Shown: positions 12,701 through 22,868, numbered from the stretch's first letter. The stretch is DNA of 64,000 nt from Apium graveolens (GCF_009905375.1 NC_133657.1:62682503-62746502), one strand, 5' to 3'. The notes: generated by a model not told the origin, from the sequence alone. Numbers and translations are program-made.

Positions 12701-13106
12701 ATTAAATGAAGTTCTTCGAGAAAGGCTTAAAGAGTTTGCCAGCAGGGCTAGTCCTCAAGTGGTCAACAATCCTCATCAGGTGAGATTCTTTAAGTCTGAT
12801 TGTCTTCAAATCTGTCAGCTAGATGTACAATCTCTTAAAGACTACTCAGCTAAGCATCTGGTCTGGATGGAACATCATTTGAGAACTGCTGGATATTCAT
12901 CCATGTTGAAGACTCAAGCTGCTGACTTAATTCAAGCTTATTATGAAAAGAATGCTAAAAGGTACAATCAACTCAAGAATAAGCTGAAGTCAGTTGGAGT
13001 TCAACCAGTCAGACCAGCAAGCTTCACTTCAGAAAAGGATCGTGTCTTTGACAAGGAATTGCTTCAAAATTTAGAAGAAGGTGAAGTCAGAAGAGAAGAC
13101 AACTGA
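9723..13106 (+). CDS. Extra ORF (ORF2, SIRE 'env-like' position) of copia-1, intact
   Basis: An uninterrupted 1,127-codon ORF lies in sense after pol. SIRE-lineage copia elements carry an extra ORF here, often called env-like; its function is not established. Residues 1-220 form a folded-looking domain with a CYYARFLMLIVDHLL motif, matched in copia-2 ORF2 by IYYARFLMTIANHLS. A long proline/serine/threonine-rich, probably disordered part follows, with a basic KKRR patch near 370. A coiled-coil-like stretch lies near residues 595-620, a Gly-rich linker near 737-752, an acidic block near 795-835 and a charged coiled-coil region near 840-910. I see no signal peptide and no clear membrane segment, so an envelope role is doubtful. 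ATG 9723 gives the longest frame. Confidence 0.8.
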   Translation: MALNFQIVAHNQVGYFNPEKCDVEKFKPWIRFLNDHSIVSSAIKSNVILNVDLLRLICTTSTVADDSKSFSFTVANTQYVVDETVVNRALNFPLDNFCNLPSENDITNFFNAIHYQGVINLTKLSKSNLVSEWDIFFDTLSKVFANCTKSNFHNITSTLQYIGLAVVFNQKINFGKLLFPILLRRLTSALRDHSTNRRVSCYYARFLMLIVDHLLTPEHKALFANSVVTEPPPVRKKIYTRQDTTFKFMQVPVLVSAFMANYIPLPIFNLPGHEQQPQPPVVQATQALPLQVVIPHSHSLPTSVDRPPVVDRADHEVVEPQLQCQVIEPNTESHSISTSPPLSKMLPRRLLGSSTLLNMSEPSALPPPKKRRTYSEASESPSLSSQQDMDFEMANEQLLEAFSQQDASIEIHHRAMASCTESSTIPLLTMEPYTSPDHTQDTQRGVHVESVTVPAIVTAEEQSHASEGKFDSPPSLIESFSSLPDPTPLAPLWDSPLADLSGESGGQLGQSIPEAIQTSIPKDLIGLTEDRDSRIPIAPPLTSLEEARVIFNAGTEEQQLEDSSRAIILRETHAREMSEPNTSEIQVRAHTDTDTVNLLAQIAALKEELAKSQAEAQAFKAQVVERSSSSTSVNNQLAIIRNDISDLKTTVIPKLNSIQDTPNLSADDISNFCSLHTRMTSLEDLVEMNHSLDSSRFLKIETGMEHLNEGMKHLYYMIKNSHCPNEEQRAYFEGPSGGGSGSGGDGGSKGKSVEDPSTKGEKKGSSAKGKEKDTSAENKGKADDVYYSGEQDDFDIFDIPTEPVQEDKDGLFEAEEESDFEDWEEEDTVDPRFEKEFQKEQSEMLRKEAELKKVSQIIDRRKDIQRTETLQKQHLHDIKAQERRRDVRLKIGEKWDEARRVLDMPQLSTNNDRQFLHLLDKLEISNPNNDMYMNAIKTEVSRITAAFDRSLNEMSIFVYCQSEGSFKVSLHLFENRSLSEIWVLLNKVKRSSELNEVLRERLKEFASRASPQVVNNPHQVRFFKSDCLQICQLDVQSLKDYSAKHLVWMEHHLRTAGYSSMLKTQAADLIQAYYEKNAKRYNQLKNKLKSVGVQPVRPASFTSEKDRVFDKELLQNLEEGEVRREDN

Positions 13107-13368
13107 AGTCAATTAGCTCAAAACTCAATGTAATATGATTAGAGCTTTATGAATCAAGATAGTCTAATGTAGTTATATGTTCAGGCTAGAGGAACATCTA
13201 TCTTGTATTCACTTGTAAATTTCATTTGGAATCTGGAAAATGTTAAATATAATCCAGAACTTTTCTGCTATTTACTTTACATTACTGTTTATATCTTTTT
13301 CTTATTTGTTAGTTGAGTTATCCTCTAGGTATTTGTTGTTATTGTCTAACAAGCAAATAGGGGGAGAT
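13107..13368 (+). other. copia-1 3' trailer and polypurine tract
   Basis: Non-coding trailer ending in AATAGGGGGAGAT (13356-13368), the polypurine tract next to the 3' LTR. It contains TCAGGCTAGAGGAACATCT at about 13181-13199. A near match (CAGGCTAGAGGAGCACCT) lies in the same place in copia-2 at about 59,809-59,826. Confidence 0.8.
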
Positions 13369-14729
13369 TGAAAGGCATATGTCATAGTCTACTCGTTTAT
13401 TCGAGTATTTAACTCAACTCAAATAAGAATGTAATAAGTAAATAGTGGATCTATCATCAGAGAGATCTCACAAAGTAACATCTGTCAAAGAATAAAGAAA
13501 CATTGTTCATCTGCAGACTTGAAGATTCACTGGAAGAAGTTCAAGAATTTGATCATGCCTCAGTGATATAAATCAAGATCGTGGATTTAATCAAATGACA
13601 GAGATCTCGTCAAGGTATCATTTATTACAAGGATTCAATCAGAACATCAAAGTCAAGACATGAAGAAACGTCAAGAAAGTTAGTCACTCATGAACCAGAC
13701 AGTACATCGAGTGTCAGCATTGAAGTGGCGGAATTGATTCATAAGTCTCAGTGACTTTCAGAAGATTGTCAGAAGAATGGATGCTGCTCAGGGTTAGTAT
13801 TAATTCTCTATTAATTAATTAAGTCATATAATTTAATTAAGAAAATAAATTATATCTGCAAGGATTAATTTATTGATTAATTGAATTAAATTGATTAATT
13901 AATTTAGAATTAATATTAAGGATTTACAGAATTTTAATTGGTTAAAATCTGTTTTAATTCTAAAAAGACAACTGATTGTACTAGTATGACAATCGGTATG
14001 ACAATTGATAGTCATACCGAAAGTCATGCTAATTCAGTTGATTGTCTTGATAGAATTATTATTTAGATTAAAATCACTTATTAATTCAGTAAAACAATTT
14101 CATTTGAACTAATATGACAATCGGTATGACAATCAATAGTCATACCGAAAGTCTTGCTAGTTCATTTTAATTGTCTTGCTAGCTCTAAAAGATTGTCACA
14201 CCGAAAGTATTATTGGACAAATGATTGTCATACCAGTTCATTTTGATCTCGGCTGTGTTGATTAAATAGAAGCAGAAGCATCCAATTTACACACACATAC
14301 AGAGAGCAATCAAACAGAAGCCAAGAACAAAAAGAGAACAAGCAGCCAAATATTTCATCTTATCTGCTAATTCAAGATTACAATTTCTAGCTTGTAAAGT
14401 TAAATCCAATTAACTAGAAATCACTCTCTTGTTCTTGTGTATCAATCTAGCGGATTAAAATCCCTAGAACTTAATCTCAAATCGCATTTAGCATTTGATC
14501 TTTTAATTACAAAAATAGAAAAAGTTCATGTCGAATTTATTCTAGATTTGTAATAATTGATTTGAGATTAATCCCTTGTAACCGATACCGTAGTTGTAAC
14601 ACCTTTCAAGTTTAATAAAAGTTTTATTTAACTTGAATTTTGTTTCACAATTTTATTCCGCATTTTATTCGACGAAACGGTATTGTTTGCATTCAACCCC
14701 CCCTTCTACAAACAAATTGGGACCTAATA
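13369..14729 (+). repeat. 3' LTR of copia-1
   Basis: Starts TGAAAGGCATATG right after the polypurine tract and ends GGGACCTAATA, followed by the target duplication GCTAC (14730-14734). Same length as the 5' LTR. Confidence 0.95.
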
Positions 14730-14734
14730 GCTAC

Positions 14735-15057
14735 TTAGCCCTTTGTGCAACAAGCACTCCTTATAATAGAAGAATTCTTAAAGTCTTCTTCTTTCAATGA
14801 TCAAAGCATGATCTTTGTTAAAATCACACAATGTATTATCACAACTTAAATATCCAAAGGTTGAAATAATTTTAAACTCATTAATATGAAGTCTGGTTTT
14901 CCAAAACCTTACATAGCATGGGTTCGACCCTTAACAATAATGAATCAACAATGTAGATATTACTGGAATTAGAATATAAAATCCTACGCAAGCAAAGCTT
15001 CAAGGTGCTTTTCAACCTACTTGTCATCTTGACAAGTGAGAATCGTGCTCAACCACT
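14735..15057 (-). other. Tat-like element spacer between integrase and antisense ORF
   Basis: Non-coding and AT-rich. It joins 2380-2536 once the copia insertion is removed. It carries a compact hairpin ACTTGTCA-tct-TGACAAGT at 15019-15037 just beyond the integrase end. Confidence 0.55.
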
Positions 15058-15812
15058 TTACACATAGTAAATCTTCAGATTTTGTGCATGCCAAGTTCTC
15101 GGGAGTTCAAAACCATCTATAGTCTCTAACTTGTAGGTTCCTCTTCCTTGAACGCTTTTAACCTTATAGGGCCCTTCCCAGTTTGGGGCAAGCTTTCCTT
15201 TCTGCCCTACTCCAGAGGTTTCCACTTTCCTAAGGACTAAATCTCCTTGCTTGAAGAACCTTTCCTTAACCCTTAGGTTGTAATAGAACGAAGTTTTCTT
15301 CTGATAATTCACTATCTTCGCATGTGCTTCATCCCGTACCTCATCGATTAAGTCCAAGGCTAATCTTTGCCCCTCCTCATTTTCCTCAATATTAAAAGCC
15401 TTGATTCGGGGAGATGAGTGCGATATTTCTACAGGGACAACTGCTTCTGCCCTATACACCAACATGAAGGGAGTGGCTCCGGTAGTGACTCTACAAGTAG
15501 TTCTGTAAGCCCAAAGTATTGGATTATTTCATCCACCCAATTATTCCTGGATTTCTCAATCCTCTTCTTTAGTCCATCTAGGATTATTTGATTTGCCACT
15601 TCCACTTGCCCATTAGCTTGTGGATGAGCCACAGAGGTAAATCATAACTCAATCTCATTCTCTCCACAATACTTCTTGAATTCTTCATTATTGAACTGTG
15701 TTCCATTATTGGTAACCAGGATACGGGGAATTCCATACCGGCACATGATGTTTTCCCACAGGAATTGTGCAACCTGCTTAGTTGTGATTTTGTCCAATGG
15801 CTTGGCTTTAAT
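15058..15812 (-). pseudogene. Tat-like integrase, catalytic core second half and C-terminal domain
   Basis: It continues the integrase from 15813-17393 through several frames with in-frame stops and small shifts (near 15,645, 15,500 and 15,813). HPQANGQVEVANQ carries the third catalytic residue (Glu). The second catalytic Asp, expected in the block before NGTQF, is Asn: the codon at 15708-15710 reads AAT in LVTNNGTQF. The C-terminal part ends with the WEGPYKV and GTYKLE motifs typical of Ty3 integrase tails and stops just before 15058. Even without the stops the missing Asp would abolish integration. The Asp expectation is family knowledge; the Asn is seen. Confidence 0.85.
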
Positions 15813-17393
15813 TCATTTAGTAGAATAATCAATGGCTACAATCAGGAACTTTCTTTGTGTCGTGGCCATGTGGAAAGGTCCAAGTATATCCATTCCCCAC
15901 ATAGAAAAGGGGATAGGTGAGTTGATGGAGGTCAGCATCTCAGGGGGTTGTCTAACGACAGGCACATGCTTTTGACAGCGGTCACACTTTTTCACATACT
16001 TTTTGGCATCAGCCATTATTTCTGGCCAATAGAAGCCTAAACGGGTTATCTTATGAGCTAGCACTCTACCCCCCAAGTGTTGCCCACAGATACCTTCATG
16101 TACTTCTTCCAGAGCCAAGCGTGCCTCATCGGGCCTGAGACATCTTAAGTAGGGAACCACATAAGATCTTTTATACAAAATCCCATCTATCAAGGAGTAT
16201 CTTAGTGCTCGAACAGCCAACTTCCATGCTTCAGTAGCATCATTTGGCAACCAACCGGTTTGAATATGGGTCTTAATGGTATCTATCCATGACGTTCCCA
16301 GACCAATAGGAGCTACAAGCTTAACATCAATGCTCCGTGTCTTCAAAACACGGAAGTATACACTTCCTGAATTTTCCTCTATCTCAGATGAAGCAAACTT
16401 TGATAAGGCATCTACCTTAGCGTTTTCCTCCCTTGGAATGTGCTCAACATGGCATTCATCGAATTGGGTCATCACAGCCCTTACTAGGCGGACATACTTA
16501 GCCATCGTATCATCCCTTGACTCAAACTCTCCCTTAACCTGGGATACGACCAACTTCGAGTCTCCATAGACCTTTAAGTTCTTGACTCTCAGTGTCCCTT
16601 CTAGGCCGAGGCCAGCTATCAGAGCTTCATATTCTGCCTCTTTTTTTGTGGTCGGGAAGTCTAACTTCATAGCATATTCAATCAAGAACCCATCAGGGCT
16701 TTGTAAAACTAGACCTGCTCCACTTGAATTTGTTTTTGATGCTCCATCAAAATAGAGAACCCAATATTCCTTCTCCTTATCATCCTTCCCTTTGTCCTCC
16801 TTATCAACTTCCTTGTCTTGCAGTATAGTATCTTCCTGCCCCCCGACTTCTTGGTTAGCTATGGTACATTCCACCACGAAGTCAACCAATGCCTGGGCTT
16901 TTATTGCTGTTCGTGGCTTATACTTAATGTCGAATTCTCCCAACTCTATTGCCCACTTGATCAGCCTCCCACTAGCCTTCGGACTATAAATAATATTTTG
17001 GAAGGGTTGATTTGTTAGTACTTCAATCCTATGAGCCTGAAAGTAGGGACGCAACTTTCTTGAAGCCATTACCAAGGCTAGTGCAAATTTATCAATAGTT
17101 GAATAATTCAACTCAGCACCATGCGGAATTTTACTGACATAGTATACGGGTTTCTGGATTTTCAGTTCCTCCTTACCCAACACAGCGCTCAAGGCATTTT
17201 CTGAAATGGCCAAGTACAAGTATAAGACTTCATTCAAAGCTGGCTTAGCCAATAACGGGGCCTGAGCCATATACTTCTTTAATTCCTCAAATGCCTTCTG
17301 GTTTTCCTCACTCCATACAAAATCTTTTACCTTCTTTAAGGACTTGAAGAATGGCAAGCACTTGTCCCCAGACTTGGAGATGAATCGTCCCAA
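15813..17393 (-). pseudogene. Tat-like RNase H, archaeal-type RNase H and N-terminal integrase
   Basis: A 526-codon open stretch of pol. Residues 1-130 are the retroviral-type RNase H next to RT (PVYYVSK, GRLIKWAIEL). Residues about 208-330 are a second RNase H of the archaeal/plant type: YFDGASKTNSSGAG, EAEYEALIAGL, VYGDSKLVV and KVDALSKFAS supply its four acidic residues. This double arrangement marks the Tat lineage. The integrase zinc finger (H, H, then CDRCQ) is at about residues 432-472, and the first catalytic Asp is in WGMDILGPF near 502. The frame ends at a stop after FLIVAIDYSTK, inside the integrase core. Confidence 0.88.
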
Positions 17394-18412
17394 TGCAGCA
17401 ACCCTTCTTGTAAGCTTTTGAACATCTTTGATAGTTTTTCATGGTTCCATGTCCAGGATTGCCTTTATTTTATCGGGATTGGGCTCGATTCCTCTTTTGG
17501 AGACCATTAATCCCAAAAAATTTCCAGACCCTACTCTGAAAGCACACTTTGCAGGATTTAACATCATCTTATGGTATCTCAGGACCTCAAAAGCTTCCCT
17601 CAAATGGGTTATATGGTCAGTCTTTACTAGACTCTTGACTAACATATCATCAACATAAACTTCCATGGTCTTTCCAATAAGACCCTTAAAGATTTTATTT
17701 ATCAACCTTTGATAGGTGGCTCCTGCATTCTTGAGACCAAATGCCATAACAAGATAACAATAAACACCAAAGTCAGTAATGAATGATACCTTTGTGATGT
17801 CATCCTTGTGCATCTTGATCTGATTGTATCCACTAAATTCGTCCATGAAACTCAGCATCTCATGTCCAGTAGTGGTATCTATCAAAGTGTCTATTCTCAG
17901 CAACGGGAAACAGTTCTTAGGGCATGCGTCATTCAAATCAGTAAAGTCCACACACATCTTCCATTTTCCATTGGCCTTCTTTACCATTACAGGGTTTTCT
18001 AACCATTCCGTAAATTGAATCTCTTCAATGAAACCAGCCTCTAAGAGCTTCTCTACTTCTTGTTTAATAGCTTATTGCCTCTCCGGAGCAAAGCTTCTTT
18101 TCTTTTACTTCAATTTTTTCTAACTTGGATCCATATTTAGCTTGTGAGTGATTAGTTCCGGGTCTATTCCTGGCATATCAGCTGAAGACCATGCGAACAC
18201 ATCACCACTTTCTTGCAAAAACTTCACCAACTTCCCTCTAAGGGGCACTTCTAGTGTTGCTCCAATGAAAGTCACTTTCTCAGGATCGTCGGGAGCCAAA
18301 GGAATCATAACCAAATCTTCTGCTGGCTTCCCTCATTTCTCATCATTCTCTTGGATATCCAGATCTTCAATAGGTAGAACTTGCCCCCTAACTCCATCTA
18401 CCCTTAAAGAGG
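17394..18412 (-). pseudogene. Tat-like reverse transcriptase
   Basis: RT pieces in more than one frame. The best part is 17,439-17,987: KMCVDFTDLNDACPK, FMDEFSGYNQI, AFGLKNAGATYQR and the catalytic YVDDMLVKS, all intact. The upstream connection domain (FAWSSADMPGIDPELITHKL) is at about 18,120-18,250, separated by a stop after NMDPS and frame changes near 18,060-18,120. The downstream end is a stop after KAILDMEP, before the RNase H frame at 17393. Confidence 0.87.
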
Positions 18413-18997
18413 CTATGTAACAATTCCATTCCGGGTGGAAAACTTCATGATTGAATAGTAGGAAGAAGGGACGGCCTTGAAGGCATGTATCCCTGTCCTT
18501 CCCATGATAGCATTATAAGTTGAACTAGCCTTCACCACCACGAAGTCCAACATCTGTGTTGCTTGCCTTGGTTCCTGGCCTATGGTTGTTGGCAACTTGA
18601 TTATTCCTTCCACGGGGCACTCTACTCCCACAAATCCATATATCGGCATAACGGTTGGGGTCAATTGGGAATCATTGTAACCCATCCTTAAAAAGGTATC
18701 ATGGAGTAAGATGTCGACTGAGGCACCGTTATTTACGAGGACCCTTTTCACTGGGTTGTTCCCTATTATTGGGGTTATGACCAACGGGTCATCATGGGGA
18801 AATTTCACACCCACCAGATCAGAATCATCGAAAGCCATTGTTATTCCTATCCTGGCCCTCTTCGGGGCTTCTCCAACAATATGCATAACTTCTCGGGTAT
18901 ACGCTTTCCTGGAGTTCTTGGACAATCCACCAGTGGTTGGTCCTCCAAAAATTGTGTTTATCACAGGCCCTCGGGGTCGGTCCTCCGAAGATTGCAT
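18413..18997 (-). pseudogene. Tat-like protease with substituted catalytic residue
   Basis: Aspartic protease domain between gag and RT. The active-site block reads VLVNNGASVDIL, where the family has Asp before NG(A/S)S. The codon at 18731-18733 is AAT (Asn, residue 89 of this frame), so a single GAT-to-AAT change would explain it. The flap and C-terminal motif YNAIMGR are present. The frame ends at a stop near 18413, and an upstream 40-bp duplication shifts it relative to gag. Confidence 0.8.
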
Positions 18998-19018
18998 TTA
19001 TCACCGGTCCCCTAGGTT
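18939..19018 (-). repeat. 40-bp tandem duplication at the gag-protease junction
   Basis: ggtcctcc(a/g)aa(a/g)attg begins at 18939 and again at 18979, a 40-bp period with several differences. Both copies encode a PRGPVIN(A/T)IFGGPT-like peptide. Because 40 is not a multiple of three, it changes the frame between gag and protease. Confidence 0.75.
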
Positions 19019-20741
19019 GGGGATTACGCCCTTGATCATCTTGATCTCTTCTTCGATCATCAAATTTCTTTCTCACGTTATTGCTCCTATCTCCTCCATC
19101 TCCAGTGTACTTGTTCAATCTTCCTTTTCTAATGAGGAATTCAATTTCATCTTTTAATTGCCTACACTCAACGGTGTCATGACCAACATCCTTGTGAAAT
19201 CTACAATACTTGCTCCTATCTAGCTTGGTATGATCTGCCTTCAAGGGCTTAGGCCAAAGAATATCCTGATCTTTCTTGATTTCCATCAAAATATGGCTTC
19301 TTGGAGCATTCAGCTTAGCATACTCAGTGAACTTTTGTCCAGGTCCTCCCTTCTTCGGGGTTGAGTCATTGTTTTGCTTAATTCTAGGATACTTATCCTT
19401 TGCAATATATTCCAGATCGGTTTTCCATTTCTTTCCTCCAGCGGGCACGTTACTACAGTCTTCCTCATGCTCTCTTCCACCTTGATGTACTTCTCGGCTC
19501 TATCTTGGAGCTGTAACATGCTTTCAGGGGGGCGCTTGGCCAAAGACATCTTCAAGAACTCATCCCTAGTCCCCTGTTGCAGTGCTATCATGGCTACCTT
19601 GTCATCAAGGTCCGGGACTTTTAAAGCTTCCTTTGTAAAACGATTCAGGTAGTCTCTCAAGGATTCCTTCGCTCCCTGCATAATGCTCATGAGGGATGCT
19701 GAACTTTTCTCATGCACTCTCCCGTTGATGAACTGCTTAATAAAAGCCTGACTTAATTCTCTGAAGGTCCCAATAGAGTTTGGGGGCAAACGACTATACC
19801 ATCTTTGAGCCATACCCGACAGGGTTTGAGGAAAGGCCTGACACTTAATAGTGTCATTCACGGGCTGCAACAATAGTGCATTGGAGAAGGTTCTGACGTG
19901 ATTAGCGGGATCTCCCGCTCCATCATAAGCTTTGATAGTGGGCATCTTGAACTTCCTTGAGATGTGGGCATTCATTATCTCTTCAGTGAATGGTGGAGTG
20001 GGATCATCAGGATCTCCAAGGGGAAGAAGATTGCTTGGATCAGCTCTTGGGGCTATAGCCCTTCTTTGTGACGGACCATCCAGTCTATGATTGGAGGAGG
20101 ATTTCTCCCCCTAGGTGGTAATTGGAGTCTGGGAGCCTGGTGCGCCTTCAGGTCGCACTTCAGCCTCTGAATTTCTGCCTCGTGCGCCTTAATTCTCTCC
20201 TGCACCTCTTGGGGATTCACCCCTCGGGTACTCCTAGGACGTTGGTTGCCATCAGCCATAGGTTCTTTGCCAGCACGTCTCCTTCTTAGGGCCACTTCAT
20301 TGTCCGAAGATTCAGAATCTCTCTCAGTATAAGGACATAAAATTCCTAATCCTCCGGGATAGGAGCCAAACCTTGAATGTAAGGGGGTGTTTGCCTCCGT
20401 GCTTCACTCCGTCCAGCATGCCCACTTCCTCCAACCTCGGGGTAAAGGGGCATCCCATAAGGGGGGTTAGTAGTCACGATAGTTGAATACTCATACCCAA
20501 TGGGTTGAGAATTCACAGGTGCGTGCAACTGCTGAAGTTGGGAATTCGTCCCTTGAATAGCCGAGGGAATCATCCCTTGTGGCTGAGGTTCAGTTGCCCC
20601 TATCTGGGTTCCTCCTTGGGTAGCGGCATAGGTCGAATATGGAGGTACTTCCACGGTTGACAAAATCATTTGGGTTTTCCCCGCAGGTGTTCCTCCTTCA
20701 AGGGCATTGTTTGTTCTCCGTGTTCTCGCCATGGTTGTCAT
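18998..20741 (-). pseudogene. Tat-like gag
   Basis: Starts at ATG 20741, ten bases from the primer site, with MTTMARTRRTNN. It is broken by a stop near 20,346 and by frame changes near 20,050 and 19,440. The capsid domain (about 19,480-19,975) has a WYSRLPPNSIGTF block, FIKQF and a SLRDYLNRF block typical of plant Ty3 gag. A Tat-type zinc motif (YCRFHKDVGHDTVEC) lies near 19,170-19,215. The nucleocapsid part then runs into the 40-bp duplication. Confidence 0.82.
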
Positions 20742-20750
20742 TGCGAGATC

Positions 20751-20766
20751 CCCACAGACGGCGCCA
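20751..20766 (-). other. Primer-binding site of the Tat-like element
   Basis: Minus-strand TGGCGCCGTCTGTGGG, two bases from the LTR end at 20769. TGGCGCC-type primer sites are usual in Tat-lineage elements; the exact tRNA was not determined. Confidence 0.8.
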
Positions 20767-20768
20767 AA

Positions 20769-21353
20769 TGTTATGGATAAAAAACTAGAGTATACTAATT
20801 GTTGTGTTTATTGCTAAGGTTCGGGAGCTCAAGGCATTTAATGGCTGCTCTCGTGTTTCGTAGCTTAACTTTGGCTTTACAAGATGCCTACGTATCTCTG
20901 TGAATTAGAGAATCAAGCCAAAAAATGTAGTTCTGATTTGTGGGGTGAGGCGCCTTATATAGATGTTGGGAGTCCTTGAATTGGACTTGGGTTAGGAGAC
21001 TTGGTGGACAAGTCTTGGAATTAGAATGGACTTTGGAGTCCTAGGAAGTAGGAAGTTGATTCCTTATCCCATGAGGTTCCTTGGAGGCCAATCTACAAGG
21101 ATTTATATCTCCACCATGACTCATCTTAGTAGCTGTTTTTCTCCCTTATTAATTAATTATGAAATTAATTGATATTCAGGGTTTTGGGCCTTCTTTGTTC
21201 CATCAGGCCTGATCTGGTCCATCAGGCCTGATCAATGTGCTAACCCTTTTGGTCTGAATGTCATACATCTTCTTATTGGGCCTTATAGCCCAATTCATGT
21301 GTAATTAATGTAATATTAATTATGTAATCGGGATTTATTTACTCCCTATCACA
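20769..21353 (-). repeat. 5' LTR of the Tat-like element
   Basis: Minus-strand LTR of 585 bp beginning TGTGATAGGGAG (21353) and ending ATCCATAACA (20769). The short LTR next to a TGGCGCC primer site fits Tat. Its flank at 21354 (atcat) falls inside the LTR of the gag-only element. Confidence 0.8.
20954..20962 (-). promoter_or_regulatory. TATA box of the Tat-like 5' LTR
   Basis: Minus-strand CTATATAAG inside the LTR, followed by GGCGCCTCACC. Position in mid-LTR and match to the plant TATA consensus support it. Confidence 0.55.
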
Positions 21354-22222
21354 ATCATAGTACAAGTGTGTCTAATTACCAAGCAAATATAAAGACATCA
21401 CAGATTTACGAGCCTGAATGCTCAACCTTTTATTGACCAATAATATAAGGATACAACCCCAAGATATGCTTACAGACTTTGCCTACTGCCTAGAATATGA
21501 TACAAGTGCTGAATACAATATTAAATTATACAGAATGATACTTATATTACATTCAGAAAATGCCTATCTATATATGTTAGAGCCTGGTCATGGCCCCAGC
21601 AGCCCACACAGCCACAACCGCCCCGCAGCCCCAACTGCTCGCAGTTACAAGCAGTTCCAGAATTCAAATGCCTTCAAATTCGAATTTTCCCACCAAGTCC
21701 CTGAGCCCTAACTGCAAAGTAGTTATTCCAGCAACCCACTAGTGCATATCCCAACAAATATACACATATATATCACATATATAAATCATCCTCCATGGGC
21801 CACACATGTGCCCACATTTTTGACTAACCCCTCAGTCATTTTTGGACTCCAAGCTAAGCTCCCAGTTCACTGTTTCCCACACATAAATCAGCCAACCAGT
21901 TTTTAACCCGAGTCGCCATAGTGCCCAATCTGAGTCCCCTCCTGGTGACTAGTCCGTGTCGCCGCCTGGTGACGCTCAGTCCCAATTTCACTTGGTTGCC
22001 TAGCGAATCAGAACCTAGAATTTCAATCCAGCCTAAGGGTCTTACAAACCCTGCCACACCTCCTAAGTTTGATGTCCTCATCAAATCATCAACAATTCTG
22101 AGAAGTCCGTTTCTCTAAGTAGCAAAACCAACACCTATGAACCAAGGCTGCAAATCCGTATGCGGTTCCTGCTACTACCTAACCCAACCAGCTAACATAA
22201 GTTGATCAGATTAACCTCCACA
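21354..22222 (-). repeat. 3' LTR of the gag-only element (cut at its end)
   Basis: On the minus strand it starts TGTGGAGGTTAATC right after the purine run AAAGGGGGAAAT (22223-22234) and runs to 21354, where the Tat-like element inserted. No reliable gene lies inside; the small frames at 21,418-21,711 and 21,854-22,118 are chance. Confidence 0.6.
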
Positions 22223-22299
22223 ATTTCCCCCTTTGATCACCAAAACCTGATGACCATGTGTAGACGCCTAGTTGTCCATACATCAAATTCCATTATGAC

Positions 22300-22842
22300 T
22301 TAAGTTCCAACAGCGCCCCCAACCCTCGGAGACATTGACTTAAGTTCCCTCTTCAATGCCTCAAACGTGGTTATCTTTGGCCTGTCCACACTTACATCTC
22401 CATTAGTACGAGTCCGCCACCACAATTTTGCATCGTGAACCAAGTACATACTTGTGATTGAAATTTGCTCCGCAACATCAATATAGGCAGCCCTAAAATA
22501 CTGCTCCATGTCCCATAAAAAAATTTCCAGATCCTTGGCGACCCTCGCCTCATCATAAGGTTTTGGCTCCTGAATTTTCAACTTTGAGTGGCCATCCCTT
22601 CCCCTCGACGAAACATTAACAGCATCCTGCTTCACCAACACCAGTTCATCACGCAATGCCTAAATTTTGGCAGCATAACCCTCCTTCATAACCCTCACAA
22701 GATCATCAACCGTGGTCTTGTCCAAGCCCTCCCTTAGAACCTGAACCTGATTCACTATAGGAATCTCATCTGTTGACAAAGACACCCCCAGAAAATCTTC
22801 AAGCCTAGTCAACCTTTCACCCGTAAAATTTCCACCAGTCAT
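22300..22842 (-). pseudogene. gag of the short element, with one in-frame stop
   Basis: Starts at ATG 22842 (MTGGNFTGERLTRLEDFLG), with a TAG at 22,660 and then the same frame on to 22300. The second half has a plant Ty3-type capsid signature (YLVHDAKLWWRTR, TTFEALKRELK). It stops shortly after that motif with PRVGGAVGT, so the zinc knuckle and pol are absent. The lineage cannot be fixed. Confidence 0.65.
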
Positions 22843-22868
22843 GATGTTGAATCCACAAATCTATCAAC

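Larger units (their letters stand above)
2537..14734 (+). mobile_element. Young SIRE-like Ty1/copia retrotransposon (copia-1)
   Basis: Complete element: LTRs 2542-3902 and 13369-14729 (both 1361 bp), target duplication GCTAC at 2537-2541 and 14730-14734, primer site at 3905, polypurine tract before 13369. The order gag, protease, integrase, RT, RNase H defines Ty1/copia. The large extra ORF after pol and the RNase H tail ending near LGMLN fit the SIRE lineage. By eye the LTRs differ at about five sites (for example C/T at 2561, and the last dinucleotide CA versus TA). That implies insertion on the order of 0.1-0.2 million years ago at commonly used plant rates (inference). Gag-pol has two lesions; ORF2 is open. 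Confidence 0.93.
2200..21353 (-). mobile_element. Tat-like Ty3/gypsy retrotransposon, interrupted and degraded
   Basis: On the minus strand the order is 5' LTR (20,769-21,353), primer site TGGCGCCGTCTGTGGG, gag, protease, reverse transcriptase, RNase H, a second archaeal-type RNase H, integrase, a spacer, and a plus-strand ORF remnant. The double RNase H and the antisense ORF are hallmarks of the Tat lineage. A copia element occupies 2,537-14,734 with target duplication GCTAC, and a Ty3 LTR cuts the antisense ORF at 2199. The 3' LTR is not in the window. All coding parts carry stops or shifts, and two catalytic aspartates are lost. It inserted into the LTR of the gag-only element at 21,354. 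Confidence 0.8.
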
